Below, one piece after another: positions 42,473-51,060 of a stretch of 64,000 bases of DNA. Numbering within the stretch: position 1 is the stretch's first letter; each line of letters opens with the position of its first letter. A program made the translations under genes and the position numbers. Location: NCBI GenBank assembly GCA_018242625.1, contig JAFEBO010000001.1, positions 62,001 through 126,000 of the forward strand, given 5' to 3'. This stretch comes from Planctomycetota bacterium. GTDB taxonomy: Bacteria > Planctomycetota > Phycisphaerae > Phycisphaerales > UBA1924. Under the pieces are notes generated by a model. It worked only from the letters and a program-made list of their open reading frames with translations. It was not told where the DNA came from and made no database searches.

Positions 42473-43243
42473 TCACCGCTTCGCGCGCGGGTTCCCACGC
42501 GGCATGCCGTCCGCGTAATCCCACACGGTCACCTTGAGCTTCCGCACGCCCCACTTGCGGGCTTCCTCGTGCGTCGGAAACAGCACATCCAGGCGATTGC
42601 CTTTGATCGCGCCGCCGCAGTCCAGAACGGGCACCACCTGCCCAGCGTCATAGCCCGGAATCGAGAGCATCGAGCCATAAGGAAGCAGACGCGGATCCGC
42701 CGCCACCAGCTTCGCGCCGTTGGTCGAGACGTGGTGGAGCGTCGCGGTGATTCCGTCGGCCGAGTCACCGCACGAGCGCCAATCGGGGCTGTACGCCGTG
42801 ACCGTCATTTCGATCGTCTTTACAGCCCGGACCGGCCTTCCGTCGAAAAAACGGGTCCCGGCCGGATAAATCCGCGGCTGGGCGGCAGCTTCGGGCGTCG
42901 ATTCCGTCGCACGAATACTTGAATTTTCCGGCAGATTCCGCGCGCCCGCTTTTTCTTCAGTCGGCGCAGCAGGACGCTCAACGGCCTGGACCGAAACGGT
43001 TTCGATCGCCGCCAGCGGAAGCGCCGCTCGCGACTCCTTGGCCAGCACCGCCGTGTATACCGTCATTCCGAAAATGCCAGCTACCACCGCAAAGGAAATC
43101 CCAAAGCGGAGGGCAAGACGCCAACCCTGGATCTGCCAAGGGGATGGCTGAAGCTGATCGATACGAGTCTTCACTTGATCGTTCCAAGGGCATCCCGCCC
43201 CGGTCCCCGGTCGCGCGCTCCACGCGACACGCGGTAAGTCCAT
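42473..43243 (-). CDS. 3D-domain protein, membrane-anchored
   Basis: A 256-residue protein with one transmembrane helix (LALRFGISFAVVAGIFGMTV, about 42-62) and an extracytoplasmic part. The C-terminal 100 residues are a 3D domain: MTVTAYSPDWRSCGDSADG, KLVAADPRLLPYGSMLSIPG and PVLDCGGAIKGNRLDVLF carry the three Asp of the double-psi barrel seen in MltA and in resuscitation-type wall enzymes. It may cut or bind peptidoglycan. The ATG at 43243 was chosen because the residues upstream are low-complexity. Confidence 0.8.
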   Translation of the reverse strand: MDLPRVAWSARPGTGAGCPWNDQVKTRIDQLQPSPWQIQGWRLALRFGISFAVVAGIFGMTVYTAVLAKESRAALPLAAIETVSVQAVERPAAPTEEKAGARNLPENSSIRATESTPEAAAQPRIYPAGTRFFDGRPVRAVKTIEMTVTAYSPDWRSCGDSADGITATLHHVSTNGAKLVAADPRLLPYGSMLSIPGYDAGQVVPVLDCGGAIKGNRLDVLFPTHEEARKWGVRKLKVTVWDYADGMPRGNPRAKR

Positions 43244-43567
43244 CAGAGCTGGCTTGTACTCACCAGCCCTGCCGCGTGGTTGAACAATAACACCAGCCGC
43301 CTGAGACTGCCAAAAGTTATAGGACCAAGAAAGTTTTCGGGCTCCGCTTATCCGGTCTGTGTCACCTTTGCCGCCAAACCGCCGGTCTGGCAGCACTTTG
43401 TTCGCATCGCCACCCTTTGGCACCGCGAAGGTGGTCTGGGCGCGGCCAGAATGCGGGTTTTTGAACTTTGAGCCTGGCAGGGCGTATGCACCCCGAAATG
43501 GGAAGTACCCGTCGGCAGCGGTCCCCCTCGGGGAACGGCCGCTGGCGGGCAGCCGGAGGAATCAGGT
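43244..43567. other. Intergenic region between divergent 3D and htpX genes
   Basis: About 320 bases with no convincing gene. On the minus strand TATAAC at 43316-43321 is a possible -10 for the 3D gene. On the + strand a short hairpin (CCCC-TC-GGGG near 43523-43532) and a GGAGGA site precede the htpX start. Confidence 0.35.
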
Positions 43568-44404
43568 TTGATACGGACCATCAACAACTTCAAAACGGCA
43601 CTTTTGCTGGGCGGGCTGATGGGCCTCTTTCTGCTGGCGGGAGGTTTCTATGGCCAGCAGGGGCTCGTGATTGCGTTGGTTTTTGGCCTGCTGACCAACT
43701 TCGGCGCGTGGTTCTTTTCGGACAAAATCGCGATCGCCGCGATGCAGGGGCGCGAAGTCACGCGGGCGCAGGGGGGCGATCTGTATGCGATGGTTGAATC
43801 GCTCAGCGAGCGTGCGGGACTGCCCATGCCGCGTGTCTACATCTGCCCGCAGGAGGCGCCCAACGCGTTCGCGACGGGTCGGAACCCGCGTCACGCGGCG
43901 GTCGCTGTCACGCAGGGAGCGCTGCAACTACTCAACCGCGAAGAACTCGCGGGCGTGATCGGCCATGAACTGGCGCACATTAAGAATCGGGACACGCTCA
44001 CAAGCACCGTCGCGGCCACGATTTCCGGCGTTCTCGCGTTCGTGGCCCAGTGGGGGTTCATGCTGGGTGGCGGCAACAACCGGGAAGGGAGCAACCCGCT
44101 GGTGGCGCTTGGCGCACTCATCATCGCTTCGGTCGGTGCGGCGCTTATCAAGGCGATGATCAGCCGCAGCCGCGAATTCGTCGCCGATCACGACGGCGCC
44201 CTCATCGCCGGGGGCCCGAGCGGACTGATCTCGGCGCTTCAGAAACTGGAGCACTACGGAAAGCACATTCCGATGGACAATCCGAATCCGGCTCAGAACA
44301 ACTTGTTCATCGTCGAACCGTTCTGCGGCAATTCGCTCTTAAATCTATTTGCAAGCCACCCCCCCACCGAGGCCCGAATCCGGGCGTTGAGCGCTCTGCG
44401 CTAA
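43568..44404 (+). CDS. htpX: Membrane zinc metalloprotease HtpX
   Basis: A 278-residue M48 peptidase. Two N-terminal transmembrane segments (LLLGGLMGLFLLAGGFY and LVIALVFGLLTNFGAWFF) precede the catalytic HELAHIKNRD (HExxH, about residues 136-145), two further helices, and the third zinc ligand region SREFVADHDGA. It degrades misfolded membrane proteins. The start is a TTG at 43568 with a good GGAGGA site; it begins with IRTINNFKTALLLG as in other HtpX proteins. Confidence 0.95.
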   Translation: MIRTINNFKTALLLGGLMGLFLLAGGFYGQQGLVIALVFGLLTNFGAWFFSDKIAIAAMQGREVTRAQGGDLYAMVESLSERAGLPMPRVYICPQEAPNAFATGRNPRHAAVAVTQGALQLLNREELAGVIGHELAHIKNRDTLTSTVAATISGVLAFVAQWGFMLGGGNNREGSNPLVALGALIIASVGAALIKAMISRSREFVADHDGALIAGGPSGLISALQKLEHYGKHIPMDNPNPAQNNLFIVEPFCGNSLLNLFASHPPTEARIRALSALR

Positions 44405-44644
44405 GAAATGAAGTCGGCACATCCCCCGAGTTTTGGGACTATCGAAAGGGCGCCCGCCCGCGATCGCCGGGAAACGCCGGCAACCATGGCCGGCCGCATG
44501 CGTACAGAACCGCGGCGAACGACTCGCCCCGTGGGCGTGTCCGGGAAAGATTCGGCGGCTCTTGTTTGAGTCCAGGACGGAATTCTCCGTCGTCGACCGG
44601 CCAACTCGGCCGGACACTTCTTGCACGGTGAGGGATCCGCCGGC

Positions 44645-46264
44645 ATGGACCAGGTCAGAAAGGTACAAATCGACCCCGGCGAGAATGGTTTGGCCCGATC
44701 TGGGGTGCTCGGCCAGAATCCCGCTATTCTTCCGGCCGATAACTCTCACGGGTTTGGCCACGCCAACGGGAACGGCGTGCACTCGAACGGAAATGGGCAA
44801 GGACGACGGTTGGTGAACGAAGAAGGCGGTTCCATCCCTTTGAAGTCCGATCCGAGCGAGACCAATCCGCTCGGCGGGAGCAGAGCCCCTTCGCCGGGCG
44901 ACACAGCGCGGATGGGATCCAAACCGGGCGACCCGGGCGCGACGCCGCAGCTTGTCGCGAAGGATCCCGGCCCGGCGCCGAGTGTGCAGACGATCGAAAC
45001 GGAACTGCAGGAAGTCGCGAAGGGCGGCACCAACGTTGACACGCTTGTCGCACGCATGGTTGTGGACGCCGGGCTGGCGACTTCGGAAGAAGTCGAGCAC
45101 TGCCTGGCGATGGTCCGGCAGTCGCAGGCCGAGGAACAGAACCAGGCCTCGCTGATGCACGTGCTGGTCAACAACCGCTACGCGACCGAGCGTCAGCTCG
45201 CCCGGCTCAAGCAGCAGCTCGAAGCGGAGCGGAGCGGGCAGAAGATCGCGGGCTACAAGTTCCTGGGCCGGCTCGGTGCGGGCGCGATGGCGACCGTTCA
45301 CAAGGCCAAGCAGCTCAGCCTTGATCGCGTTGTGGCGATCAAGATCCTTCCTCGCAAGTTCAGCAACAACCCGCAGTTCATCGAGCGTTTTTACGCCGAG
45401 GGCCGTGCCGCAGCCGCTCTCAACCACCCGAACATCGTGCAGGCCTACGACGTGGGCAAATCGGGCGAGTTCCACTATTTCGTGATGGAGTACGTGGACG
45501 GGCGGACCGTGTACGACGACATCGTCAAGCACAAGCGCTACCCGGAAGGCGAAGCGGTCGATGTGATCATCCAGATCGCCGAGGCCCTGCAGCACGCGCA
45601 CGAAAAGGGGCTGATCCACCGCGACGTGAAGCCCAAGAACATCATGATCACGCGCGAGGGTGTTGCCAAGCTCGCGGACATGGGCCTCGCGCGTGCGATG
45701 AACGACAAGGAAATGGCAGAGGCCGAGGCGGGCAAAGCGTTCGGCACGCCGTACTACATCAGCCCGGAGCAGATCCGGGGCGAAGTGAACATCACCGCGG
45801 CCGCGGACATTTACTCGCTGGGCGCCACGCTCTACCACATGGTCACGGGCAACGTTCCGTTTGACGGCAAGAACCCGTCGGCCGTGATGCACAAGCACCT
45901 CAAGGCGGAGCTTGTTCCGCCGGACCACGTCAACCCCAAGCTTTCCGCCGGGATCTCCGAAGTCATCGAGATGATGATGGCCAAGGACCCGCGGCAGCGT
46001 TACAAGAACTGCAAAGACCTGCTGATGGACCTGCGGGCCGTCCGCAAGAAGGAAATGCCCCCGCTGGCGCACAAGGACATCCTGCCGCAGGAAGACATTT
46101 CCGCGCTGGTGGAGGCCGAACACGCGGCGAGTGCTGCGATGGTGCAGGACGTCAGCTCCGGCGGGAGCGGCCCCCATCCGTATTACTGGTGGGCCCTGAT
46201 CGCGGCGCTCGTGGTGAGCGTGGGTTTCAACGTGATATTGCTGGCGCTCAAGGCCGCCGCGTGA
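44645..46264 (+). CDS. Ser/Thr protein kinase with N-terminal linker and C-terminal membrane anchor
   Basis: A 539-residue kinase. The first 200 residues are disordered and then helical (LVARMVVDAGLATSEEVEHC), a region like the N-terminal helical parts of type II secretion ATPases. The kinase domain (about 205-465) has LGRLGAGAMATVHKA, VVAIKILP, HRDVKPKNIMI and GTPYYISPEQ. The metal-binding motif is DMG (LADMGLAR) in place of DFG. A single helix near the C-terminus (WWALIAALVVSVGFNVILLAL) anchors it with the kinase in the cytoplasm. The ATG at 44645 was preferred over a TTG 24 bases upstream. Confidence 0.92.
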   Translation: MDQVRKVQIDPGENGLARSGVLGQNPAILPADNSHGFGHANGNGVHSNGNGQGRRLVNEEGGSIPLKSDPSETNPLGGSRAPSPGDTARMGSKPGDPGATPQLVAKDPGPAPSVQTIETELQEVAKGGTNVDTLVARMVVDAGLATSEEVEHCLAMVRQSQAEEQNQASLMHVLVNNRYATERQLARLKQQLEAERSGQKIAGYKFLGRLGAGAMATVHKAKQLSLDRVVAIKILPRKFSNNPQFIERFYAEGRAAAALNHPNIVQAYDVGKSGEFHYFVMEYVDGRTVYDDIVKHKRYPEGEAVDVIIQIAEALQHAHEKGLIHRDVKPKNIMITREGVAKLADMGLARAMNDKEMAEAEAGKAFGTPYYISPEQIRGEVNITAAADIYSLGATLYHMVTGNVPFDGKNPSAVMHKHLKAELVPPDHVNPKLSAGISEVIEMMMAKDPRQRYKNCKDLLMDLRAVRKKEMPPLAHKDILPQEDISALVEAEHAASAAMVQDVSSGGSGPHPYYWWALIAALVVSVGFNVILLALKAAA

Positions 46265-46496
46265 TCGTTCGGCGGTGCGAAACCATGAAATTCCCGTGAT
46301 TTTCGGGGCTTAGCCCTCGCGGACTCTTGCCTGTGCGGGCGTGATCTGTTAGGCTTGCGCGGAAGAGGATAATTTTGGCGCTCGCACGCGGCCGGAAGTG
46401 GCCGGGGCACGTGTCCCCGGGCCGGAGGAGCGGAGAGCGCAGAGCAGGAGTTTCCCCATCGCTTTCGGTCGATTCAGTCGCGACAGCGGGCCGGTC

Positions 46497-47153
46497 ATAC
46501 GGACCCGAGTGAATTTCATGATCCGATTCTCTCCGATCCGCGTGATCGGGCCGGAGGATGAGCAGTTGGGCGTGCTCGAAACGCCCGATGCCTTGCGCAA
46601 GGCGCAGGAGCTTGGGCTTGATCTCGTGGAGATCTCGCCCGATGCACGCCCGCCGGTGTGCAAGATAATGGATTACGGCAAGTACAAGTACGAGCTTTCG
46701 CAGAAAGCCCGGAAGACACGCGCCGCATCCAAGGCCACCGAAATGAAGGAAGTCCGTCTTGGACGTTCCGTCAAAATTGGCGAGCACGATATCCAGATCC
46801 GCATCGACCAGAGCCGGCGGTTCCTTATTGCGGGCCACAAAGTGATGGTGACCCAGAAGTTCAAAGGTCGTGAGATCGCCCACCGCGATCTGGGCCTGCA
46901 GAACCTCCGACAGGTCGCCGATGCCCTCGCGGACGTTTCCAAGATCGAGCAGGCGCCCCGCTGGATGGGCAAGCAGGCGAGCATCATCGTCGCCCCCGAT
47001 CGGATCAAGATCGAAGCGATCAAGCGCAAGCTCGAGAAGGAAAAGGCGGCAGCGCTTGCACGCGGCGAGAAGGTTGCGGAAGAAAAGAGCATCGAGGAAC
47101 TCGAAGCCCAAGTCGCCGCTCAAAACGCCCAGGACGAAGACACCGAGGAATAA
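46497..47153 (+). CDS. infC: Translation initiation factor IF-3
   Basis: A protein of about 218 residues. The N-domain (RVIGPEDEQLGVLETPDALR, EISPDARPPVCKIMDYGKYK) and C-domain (RLGRSVKIGEHDIQIRIDQS, VMVTQKFKGREIAHRDLG) are both complete, with a Glu/Lys-rich tail of about 40 residues. The start is uncertain. The family opening RVNxxIR is present as RVNFMIR, upstream of the first ATG (46518). An ATA at 46497 gives M-R-T-R-V-N in full agreement with the family; GTG at 46509 or 46398 are alternatives. Non-AUG starts are known for infC. The usual rpmI-rplT genes do not follow. GATAAT at 46368-46373 may be the -10. Confidence 0.93.
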   Translation: MRTRVNFMIRFSPIRVIGPEDEQLGVLETPDALRKAQELGLDLVEISPDARPPVCKIMDYGKYKYELSQKARKTRAASKATEMKEVRLGRSVKIGEHDIQIRIDQSRRFLIAGHKVMVTQKFKGREIAHRDLGLQNLRQVADALADVSKIEQAPRWMGKQASIIVAPDRIKIEAIKRKLEKEKAAALARGEKVAEEKSIEELEAQVAAQNAQDEDTEE

Positions 47154-47189
47154 GCGCCTCGTTCGTTCGGCCAATCAGCAAAAAGAAAA

Positions 47190-47220
47190 CGGGGCCCCGG
47201 ATGTCCGGAGCCCCGCATTT
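47190..47220 (+). terminator. Probable terminator after infC
   Basis: An 11-bp stem with one imperfect pair (CGGGGCCCCGG with CCGGAGCCCCG), loop ATGT, followed by an AT-rich tail, between infC and the convergent exported-protein gene. Confidence 0.75.
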
Positions 47221-47242
47221 ATTTTGGGTTGTCGGGCTGTTC

Positions 47243-48115
47243 TTACGAGCCGCCGTTGCGACGACCGCCGCGTCCGCCGCCTTCGCCCATGCGCCCGCCA
47301 CCGATCGTTTCCTCGATCTTGGTCATCTGCTCCTTGGAGAGCATGGGCTGGAGAGCTTCGGTGAGCTTCTTGCGGCCTTCCTGCGACGCGTTGCGCATCG
47401 CATCACGAGCTTCGGTGCCCGCCGCGCCGGGGGCGCCACCCTCGGCAGGAGCCTGACGGTTGGGGGGGCCCTGCGGGATGGCGGCCTGAGCTTTGGCCTG
47501 GGCCGCGGCCATGGCGACGCTGTAGTCCTCGATGGCGTTGAGGCCCTGCTGCTGCTTGTCGCCCTCGAGCTTGAAGCCGCCGAAGACATCGACGATGCGG
47601 TCCCACTGGCGGCTGAAGGTGCCCAGCGACGCCACGGCCTTGTCGGCCTGTTCGGAGCTGAGCGAACCTGAAATCGCCTGCTTGAACTTGGCGCGTTCGG
47701 CGGTGGTGGTCTCTTCAACCTGCTTCATCATTTCGCGCATCGACTCGAACCCGCCGCCGTTTTCCTGGGCCTTCTGCATGGCCTCCTGGCGGATCTTTTC
47801 GGTGGCCGACTGCTGGCTCTCGCGGGCGGCGAGATATGCGGCGGTGAGACTCTTGGTCTGGTCGGCGGTCAGGCCGAGGCGGTGAGCGACACCCTTCGCC
47901 TCAAGCTCCCAGGCGGCCTTGGCCTTTTCAGCGCTGAGCGGCCGTCCGCCCATCATTCCGCCGCCCATCCCCGGTCCGCCCGGACCGCGCTGAGGAGCGC
48001 CGTCGCCGGGCATCGCGGGAGGGGCCTGATCGGCGGGCTTTTGGTCCTGGGCCTGAGCGCCCATGGCCAGGAAAAGGACAGCAACGCCGCTCACAAGGGC
48101 TCGAACGTGTTTCAT
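47243..48115 (-). CDS. Exported LTxxQ-like helical protein
   Basis: A 290-residue secreted protein. Signal peptide MKHVRALVSGVAVLFLAMGAQA; then a Pro/Gly/Met-rich stretch (GGPGMGGGMMGGRP) and a long helical domain. AHRLGLTADQTKSLTAAYLA and LQPMLSKEQMTKIEETIGG look like the LTxxQ repeats of Spy/CpxP-type periplasmic chaperones and Zn sensors, though the match is loose. The C-terminus is Gly/Arg-rich. It is divergent from the cytochrome b562-like genes. The ATG at 48115 has a GGAGTC site. Confidence 0.65.
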   Translation of the reverse strand: MKHVRALVSGVAVLFLAMGAQAQDQKPADQAPPAMPGDGAPQRGPGGPGMGGGMMGGRPLSAEKAKAAWELEAKGVAHRLGLTADQTKSLTAAYLAARESQQSATEKIRQEAMQKAQENGGGFESMREMMKQVEETTTAERAKFKQAISGSLSSEQADKAVASLGTFSRQWDRIVDVFGGFKLEGDKQQQGLNAIEDYSVAMAAAQAKAQAAIPQGPPNRQAPAEGGAPGAAGTEARDAMRNASQEGRKKLTEALQPMLSKEQMTKIEETIGGGRMGEGGGRGGRRNGGS

Positions 48116-48270
48116 TGGTGACTCCGTGGATGGTTACTCGTTCTGACGACCGGCAGCAAACGCCGCAAAAGCGGAAATATTGCAGAAAGACCGCCCCGAG
48201 CCAATCGGCCACCTGCGCGCCCGCGCTCAAAGTTTCGTATGCTCTGGCCCACAAAACCCAAGGAGAACTC

Positions 48271-48786
48271 ATGAATTGGCTGGTATCTGCGTTGATTTTG
48301 TCGCTTTCTGCCCTCCTGACGCTGGATGACCCCCCCGCCCCGCGCCCCGCCAGCCCCTCCTCCCAGCCGGCACAGGCGGAACGTCCGCGGCCGCCGCAGG
48401 GCCCCGGGGGCGGAGAGCGTCGCATCAGCGTGGAAGGCGCCATGAAAACCATGAACCGCAGCCTGAAGCAGCTCAAGTCTCAACTGGCGGAAACGTCCAA
48501 AAGGGATGAAAACCTGGCGCTGGTGAACGAGATGGAACGTGGCTGCGTGACCGCCAAGGGCCTCGCCCTGCCCAAAGACGTGCTGGAGCGTGCGGGCGAT
48601 GAGGCGGCTCAGGCAAAGATGAAGCAGAACTACCGCGCCGAAATGCTCACGCTGCTCAAGAGCCTCATCTCGCTTGAAGAGGCGATCGGCAACGGCAAAG
48701 CCGACGAGGCGAAGAAAATCATTGAGGAGATTCAAAGGCAGCGCGACAAAGAGCACAAGGCGATGGGCGTGAAAGACGACGAGTGA
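48271..48786 (+). CDS. Cytochrome b562-like periplasmic protein (copy 1)
   Basis: A 171-residue secreted protein. After a signal peptide and a Pro-rich linker comes a four-helix bundle. GAMKTMNRSLKQLK matches the start of cytochrome b562, where the Met is a heme axial ligand, and RDKEHKAMG near the end matches the closing helix with the axial His. It has no CxxCH, so any heme is not covalently held, as in cytochrome b562. The next gene is a paralog with the same two residues. The ATG has an AAGGAGA site; TATGCT at 48237-48242 may be the -10. Confidence 0.75.
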   Translation: MNWLVSALILSLSALLTLDDPPAPRPASPSSQPAQAERPRPPQGPGGGERRISVEGAMKTMNRSLKQLKSQLAETSKRDENLALVNEMERGCVTAKGLALPKDVLERAGDEAAQAKMKQNYRAEMLTLLKSLISLEEAIGNGKADEAKKIIEEIQRQRDKEHKAMGVKDDE

Positions 48787-48812
48787 GATCCGATCGCCAG
48801 ACCAACTCATCC

Positions 48813-48840
48813 AAGCCGGGGCGCGGGCCCCGGCTTTTTT
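48813..48840 (+). terminator. Terminator between the cytochrome b562-like copies
   Basis: A stem of AAGCCGGGGC with GCCCCGGCTT plus T run. It suggests the two copies are transcribed at least partly separately. Confidence 0.85.
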
Positions 48841-48935
48841 CTCGAATTGGGAGATTGCGCGACCCTTTGTCTGGAATCGCGCGCTGGGTACGGACGCCGA
48901 ACGGGAAGAAAGAATCAAGTGAGCTTGGAGAAGCA

Positions 48936-49442
48936 ATGCTGCCATTTCTGAAAGTCGGTTTTGCGGTGCTGGTCTTTGCGGGTGTTTCGGGAAGTCAGCA
49001 GCCGTTGGCACCCTCGATGACGCCCCCACCCCAATCCGCGCCGCCCGCTTCACGCCCGGGCGGCCCGAGCGTCGAAGGGGCCATGAAGATCATGGACCGG
49101 GCGCTTGAGACGCTTCAATGGCAGATCGCGGACGTGTCGAAGCGCGAGGACAACCTCGCGCTTGTGAACGAGATGGAACGCGGATGCGTGATCGCGAAGG
49201 GCGCGCCCTTGCCGCCCGGGGTGCTCGATCGTGCGGGCGGCCCCGAAGATCGAGCAAAGCTGCAAAGGGCCTACTACGAGGGCATGTTCGGCATGCTCAA
49301 GAAACTCGTTGCGCTCGAGGAAGCGATTCAGTCGGGAGACGGGGCGGTGATCAAGGCGAGCCTGCAGGATGTGCTGACGGCTCGCGACGAGGGGCACAAG
49401 CGGTTTGAACCGCCGGAAGATGCGCCCTTTGGTTTTCGCTGA
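48936..49442 (+). CDS. Cytochrome b562-like periplasmic protein (copy 2)
   Basis: A 168-residue secreted paralog of the gene at 48271. The matching blocks are GAMKIMDRALETLQ (axial Met), NLALVNEMERGCVIAKG (almost identical to copy 1) and ARDEGHKRFE (axial His). The signal peptide and Pro-rich linker are less alike than the bundle. A terminator separates the copies. Local tandem duplication is the simplest origin; role in electron transfer or metal handling is inferred only from the fold. The ATG at 48936 has a GGAG site six bases upstream. Confidence 0.75.
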   Translation: MLPFLKVGFAVLVFAGVSGSQQPLAPSMTPPPQSAPPASRPGGPSVEGAMKIMDRALETLQWQIADVSKREDNLALVNEMERGCVIAKGAPLPPGVLDRAGGPEDRAKLQRAYYEGMFGMLKKLVALEEAIQSGDGAVIKASLQDVLTARDEGHKRFEPPEDAPFGFR

Positions 49443-49456
49443 GAGCTTGCGTGTGG

Positions 49457-49756
49457 TCAGTCGGCGGAATCGTCGGGCTCGGCGGGTGCGCCATTCTCGA
49501 GCATGAGTTTCCATGCTTCGGCAGCGGCCGGGCCGCGCTCGGTGAATTGGCCGCTCTGGGCTTTGCGGATGATCGCCTGAATATCGGCGCGGCTGAACAT
49601 CCAGTTCAGCCCGCCGTGGCCGGGGCCGCGGACGCGGGCCGCTTTGCGGATTGCATCGAAGGTCTTGGAAGAGATGTCGGCGGCTTCGAGCAGCTGCTGC
49701 TTACTGAAAGCGTCCGGATCGTGGTCGTTTGGTCGGAGCGATTGGCCGCGGCGCAT
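49457..49756 (-). CDS. Small predicted helix-turn-helix protein
   Basis: A 99-residue soluble protein. FSKQQLLEAADISSKTFDAI followed by RKAARVRGPGHGGLNW resembles a DNA-binding helix-turn-helix of MerR-like type, with a wing-like GLNW turn, then an acidic C-terminus. No family I can name. The ATG at 49756 has a TACCCT hexamer 5 nt upstream. The upstream open frame runs into the TPR-YggX gene antisense and is not coding. Located downstream of the TPR-YggX gene on the same strand. Confidence 0.6.
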   Translation of the reverse strand: MRRGQSLRPNDHDPDAFSKQQLLEAADISSKTFDAIRKAARVRGPGHGGLNWMFSRADIQAIIRKAQSGQFTERGPAAAEAWKLMLENGAPAEPDDSAD

Positions 49757-49761
49757 GGGCG

Positions 49762-49767
49762 AGGGTA
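49762..49767 (-). promoter_or_regulatory. -10-like TACCCT, leaderless start
   Basis: TACCCT on the minus strand, 5 nt before the ATG at 49756. Confidence 0.5.
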
Positions 49768-49898
49768 TGCGGAGGGCGATGGGATGGACATCGATCAGGC
49801 GAGCAGGTGAAGATGTGGAGCACGATTTTGTGCGGGCGGCAGAGCTTTGCCGACTGTTGCGGATCGTTCGCCGCAAGCGGCTCATGGGAACGAGACTT

Positions 49899-50525
49899 CT
49901 AGGTCTTGGCGCCCATCTCGCGGAGCAGTGCCTCGTCGATGCCGAGGTACTCGCGCATGTGCTGGTCGTAAGTCTCGGCGTGGTCGTCGCGGGAAAGATC
50001 GAGCCGGAGTTCATTGATGACCTTGGTGCCCTGGCCGATCCAGTCGCGCCAGGTTTCGGCGGAGATGTTGTCGAAGATCCACTGCCCGATCGGCCCTTTG
50101 AAAGGCGGACGGGCGAGCTTCGTGCCGGGGCGGCCGGTGCGCTTGCAGACGAAAGTGCCCTCGGGCATCGCGGCTTCGGCCTTGGCGCCGGCAACTTCCG
50201 GCAATGGTTCTCCGATCTGCTTGAGCAGTTCTCCGATGGCTTTTTTCGGCATGAAGTCGCCGCGCTGCGCCGCGACCGTGTATCCCTCTTTCAAGACTTC
50301 GGTCGCGAGCGGCTTGTCGTTGCAGGCGATGAATTCGGCGCCCGCCAACTGGTAGGCCTTGGACATGTCCTTGTTGATGCGGAAGCAGCGGACATAGCTC
50401 TCGGCGGCATCACGATGGCGCCCGGCCTGGGCGTAGGCGTTGCCGAGGGAGTAATGGGCCATGTCGTTGGTCGGATCGGCCTGGACCATGTTCTCGAACT
50501 GGGCGATGCGCTGGGCGATGTCCAT
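49899..50525 (-). CDS. TPR protein fused to a YggX-like Fe(II)-trafficking domain
   Basis: A 208-residue cytoplasmic protein with two parts. Residues 1-100 are two or three TPR repeats (DMAHYSLGNAYAQAGRHRDA; SKAYQLAGAEFIACNDKPLA). Residues 120-205 match YggX: GTFVCKRTGRPGTKL carries the single conserved Cys, and GPIGQWIFDNISAETWRDWI with INELRLDLSRD is the family core. YggX guards Fe-S clusters against oxidation and is normally a 90-residue protein on its own. The fusion would attach that role to a protein partner. The ATG at 50525 has a TACCCT hexamer 6 nt upstream. Confidence 0.85.
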   Translation of the reverse strand: MDIAQRIAQFENMVQADPTNDMAHYSLGNAYAQAGRHRDAAESYVRCFRINKDMSKAYQLAGAEFIACNDKPLATEVLKEGYTVAAQRGDFMPKKAIGELLKQIGEPLPEVAGAKAEAAMPEGTFVCKRTGRPGTKLARPPFKGPIGQWIFDNISAETWRDWIGQGTKVINELRLDLSRDDHAETYDQHMREYLGIDEALLREMGAKT

Positions 50526-50531
50526 GGACGG

Positions 50532-50537
50532 AGGGTA
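50532..50537 (-). promoter_or_regulatory. -10-like TACCCT, leaderless start for TPR-YggX
   Basis: TACCCT on the minus strand, 6 nt before the ATG at 50525. Confidence 0.5.
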
Positions 50538-50600
50538 CGCGGATTCAACGCAATCAGCAGCGTGGGCCGGAAACCGGTGCGGCATCGATTGTCTTCCTGC

Positions 50601-51032
50601 CTAGCGCAGGCACGCCATCACGATGGCCCATGCGTACACGACAAAGACAGAAACTACGACATTCGCAATAGCGACATATCCGCAGAGCGGCAGGCATCTT
50701 CCGTACATCGCCTTTCCGGGCACATCGCCGGGGCAGAAAATGATCGCCGCAACAATCGCGACGAACGGGTTCAAAACCCCCAGCATCAAGAAATAGGGGT
50801 TCTTGATCCAGTATCCAAAGACCAGCGAAATCAGGAGAGGCGCGAGACCTATGCACACCGAACGCGTGAACGGCCGAACCCACCAGAAGTTGCTCGTCAT
50901 CCCCATGCGTGCCGGCTCAGCAAGGGAGCCGCATTCGGGGCAGTGGAAGTTCTCCGTGCCGGCCACCAACTGCGTCAATTCGTAACCGCAGCGACGGCAA
51001 TACTGGCGTCGCTTTGGCTTTCTCGCACGCAT
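50601..51032 (-). CDS. Small zinc-ribbon membrane protein
   Basis: A 143-residue protein with an N-terminal zinc ribbon (CRRCGYELTQL ... CPECGS, residues 12-36) and then three or four transmembrane helices (for example SVCIGLAPLLISLVFGYW). The CxxCGYxL ... CPECG form is frequent in Phycisphaerae. Role unknown. The ATG at 51032 lies close to the divergent pyrD start, with TATCAT nine bases upstream. Confidence 0.7.
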   Translation of the reverse strand: MRARKPKRRQYCRRCGYELTQLVAGTENFHCPECGSLAEPARMGMTSNFWWVRPFTRSVCIGLAPLLISLVFGYWIKNPYFLMLGVLNPFVAIVAAIIFCPGDVPGKAMYGRCLPLCGYVAIANVVVSVFVVYAWAIVMACLR

Positions 51033-51060
51033 CGATCACGCATGATACTTTGGGGGTGAG

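Noticed and set aside
49757..50194. N-terminal extension of the small helix-turn-helix gene
   Set aside because: The extra residues are Ser/Pro/Arg-rich and antisense-like over the TPR-YggX gene; the ATG at 49756 has its own promoter-like hexamer.
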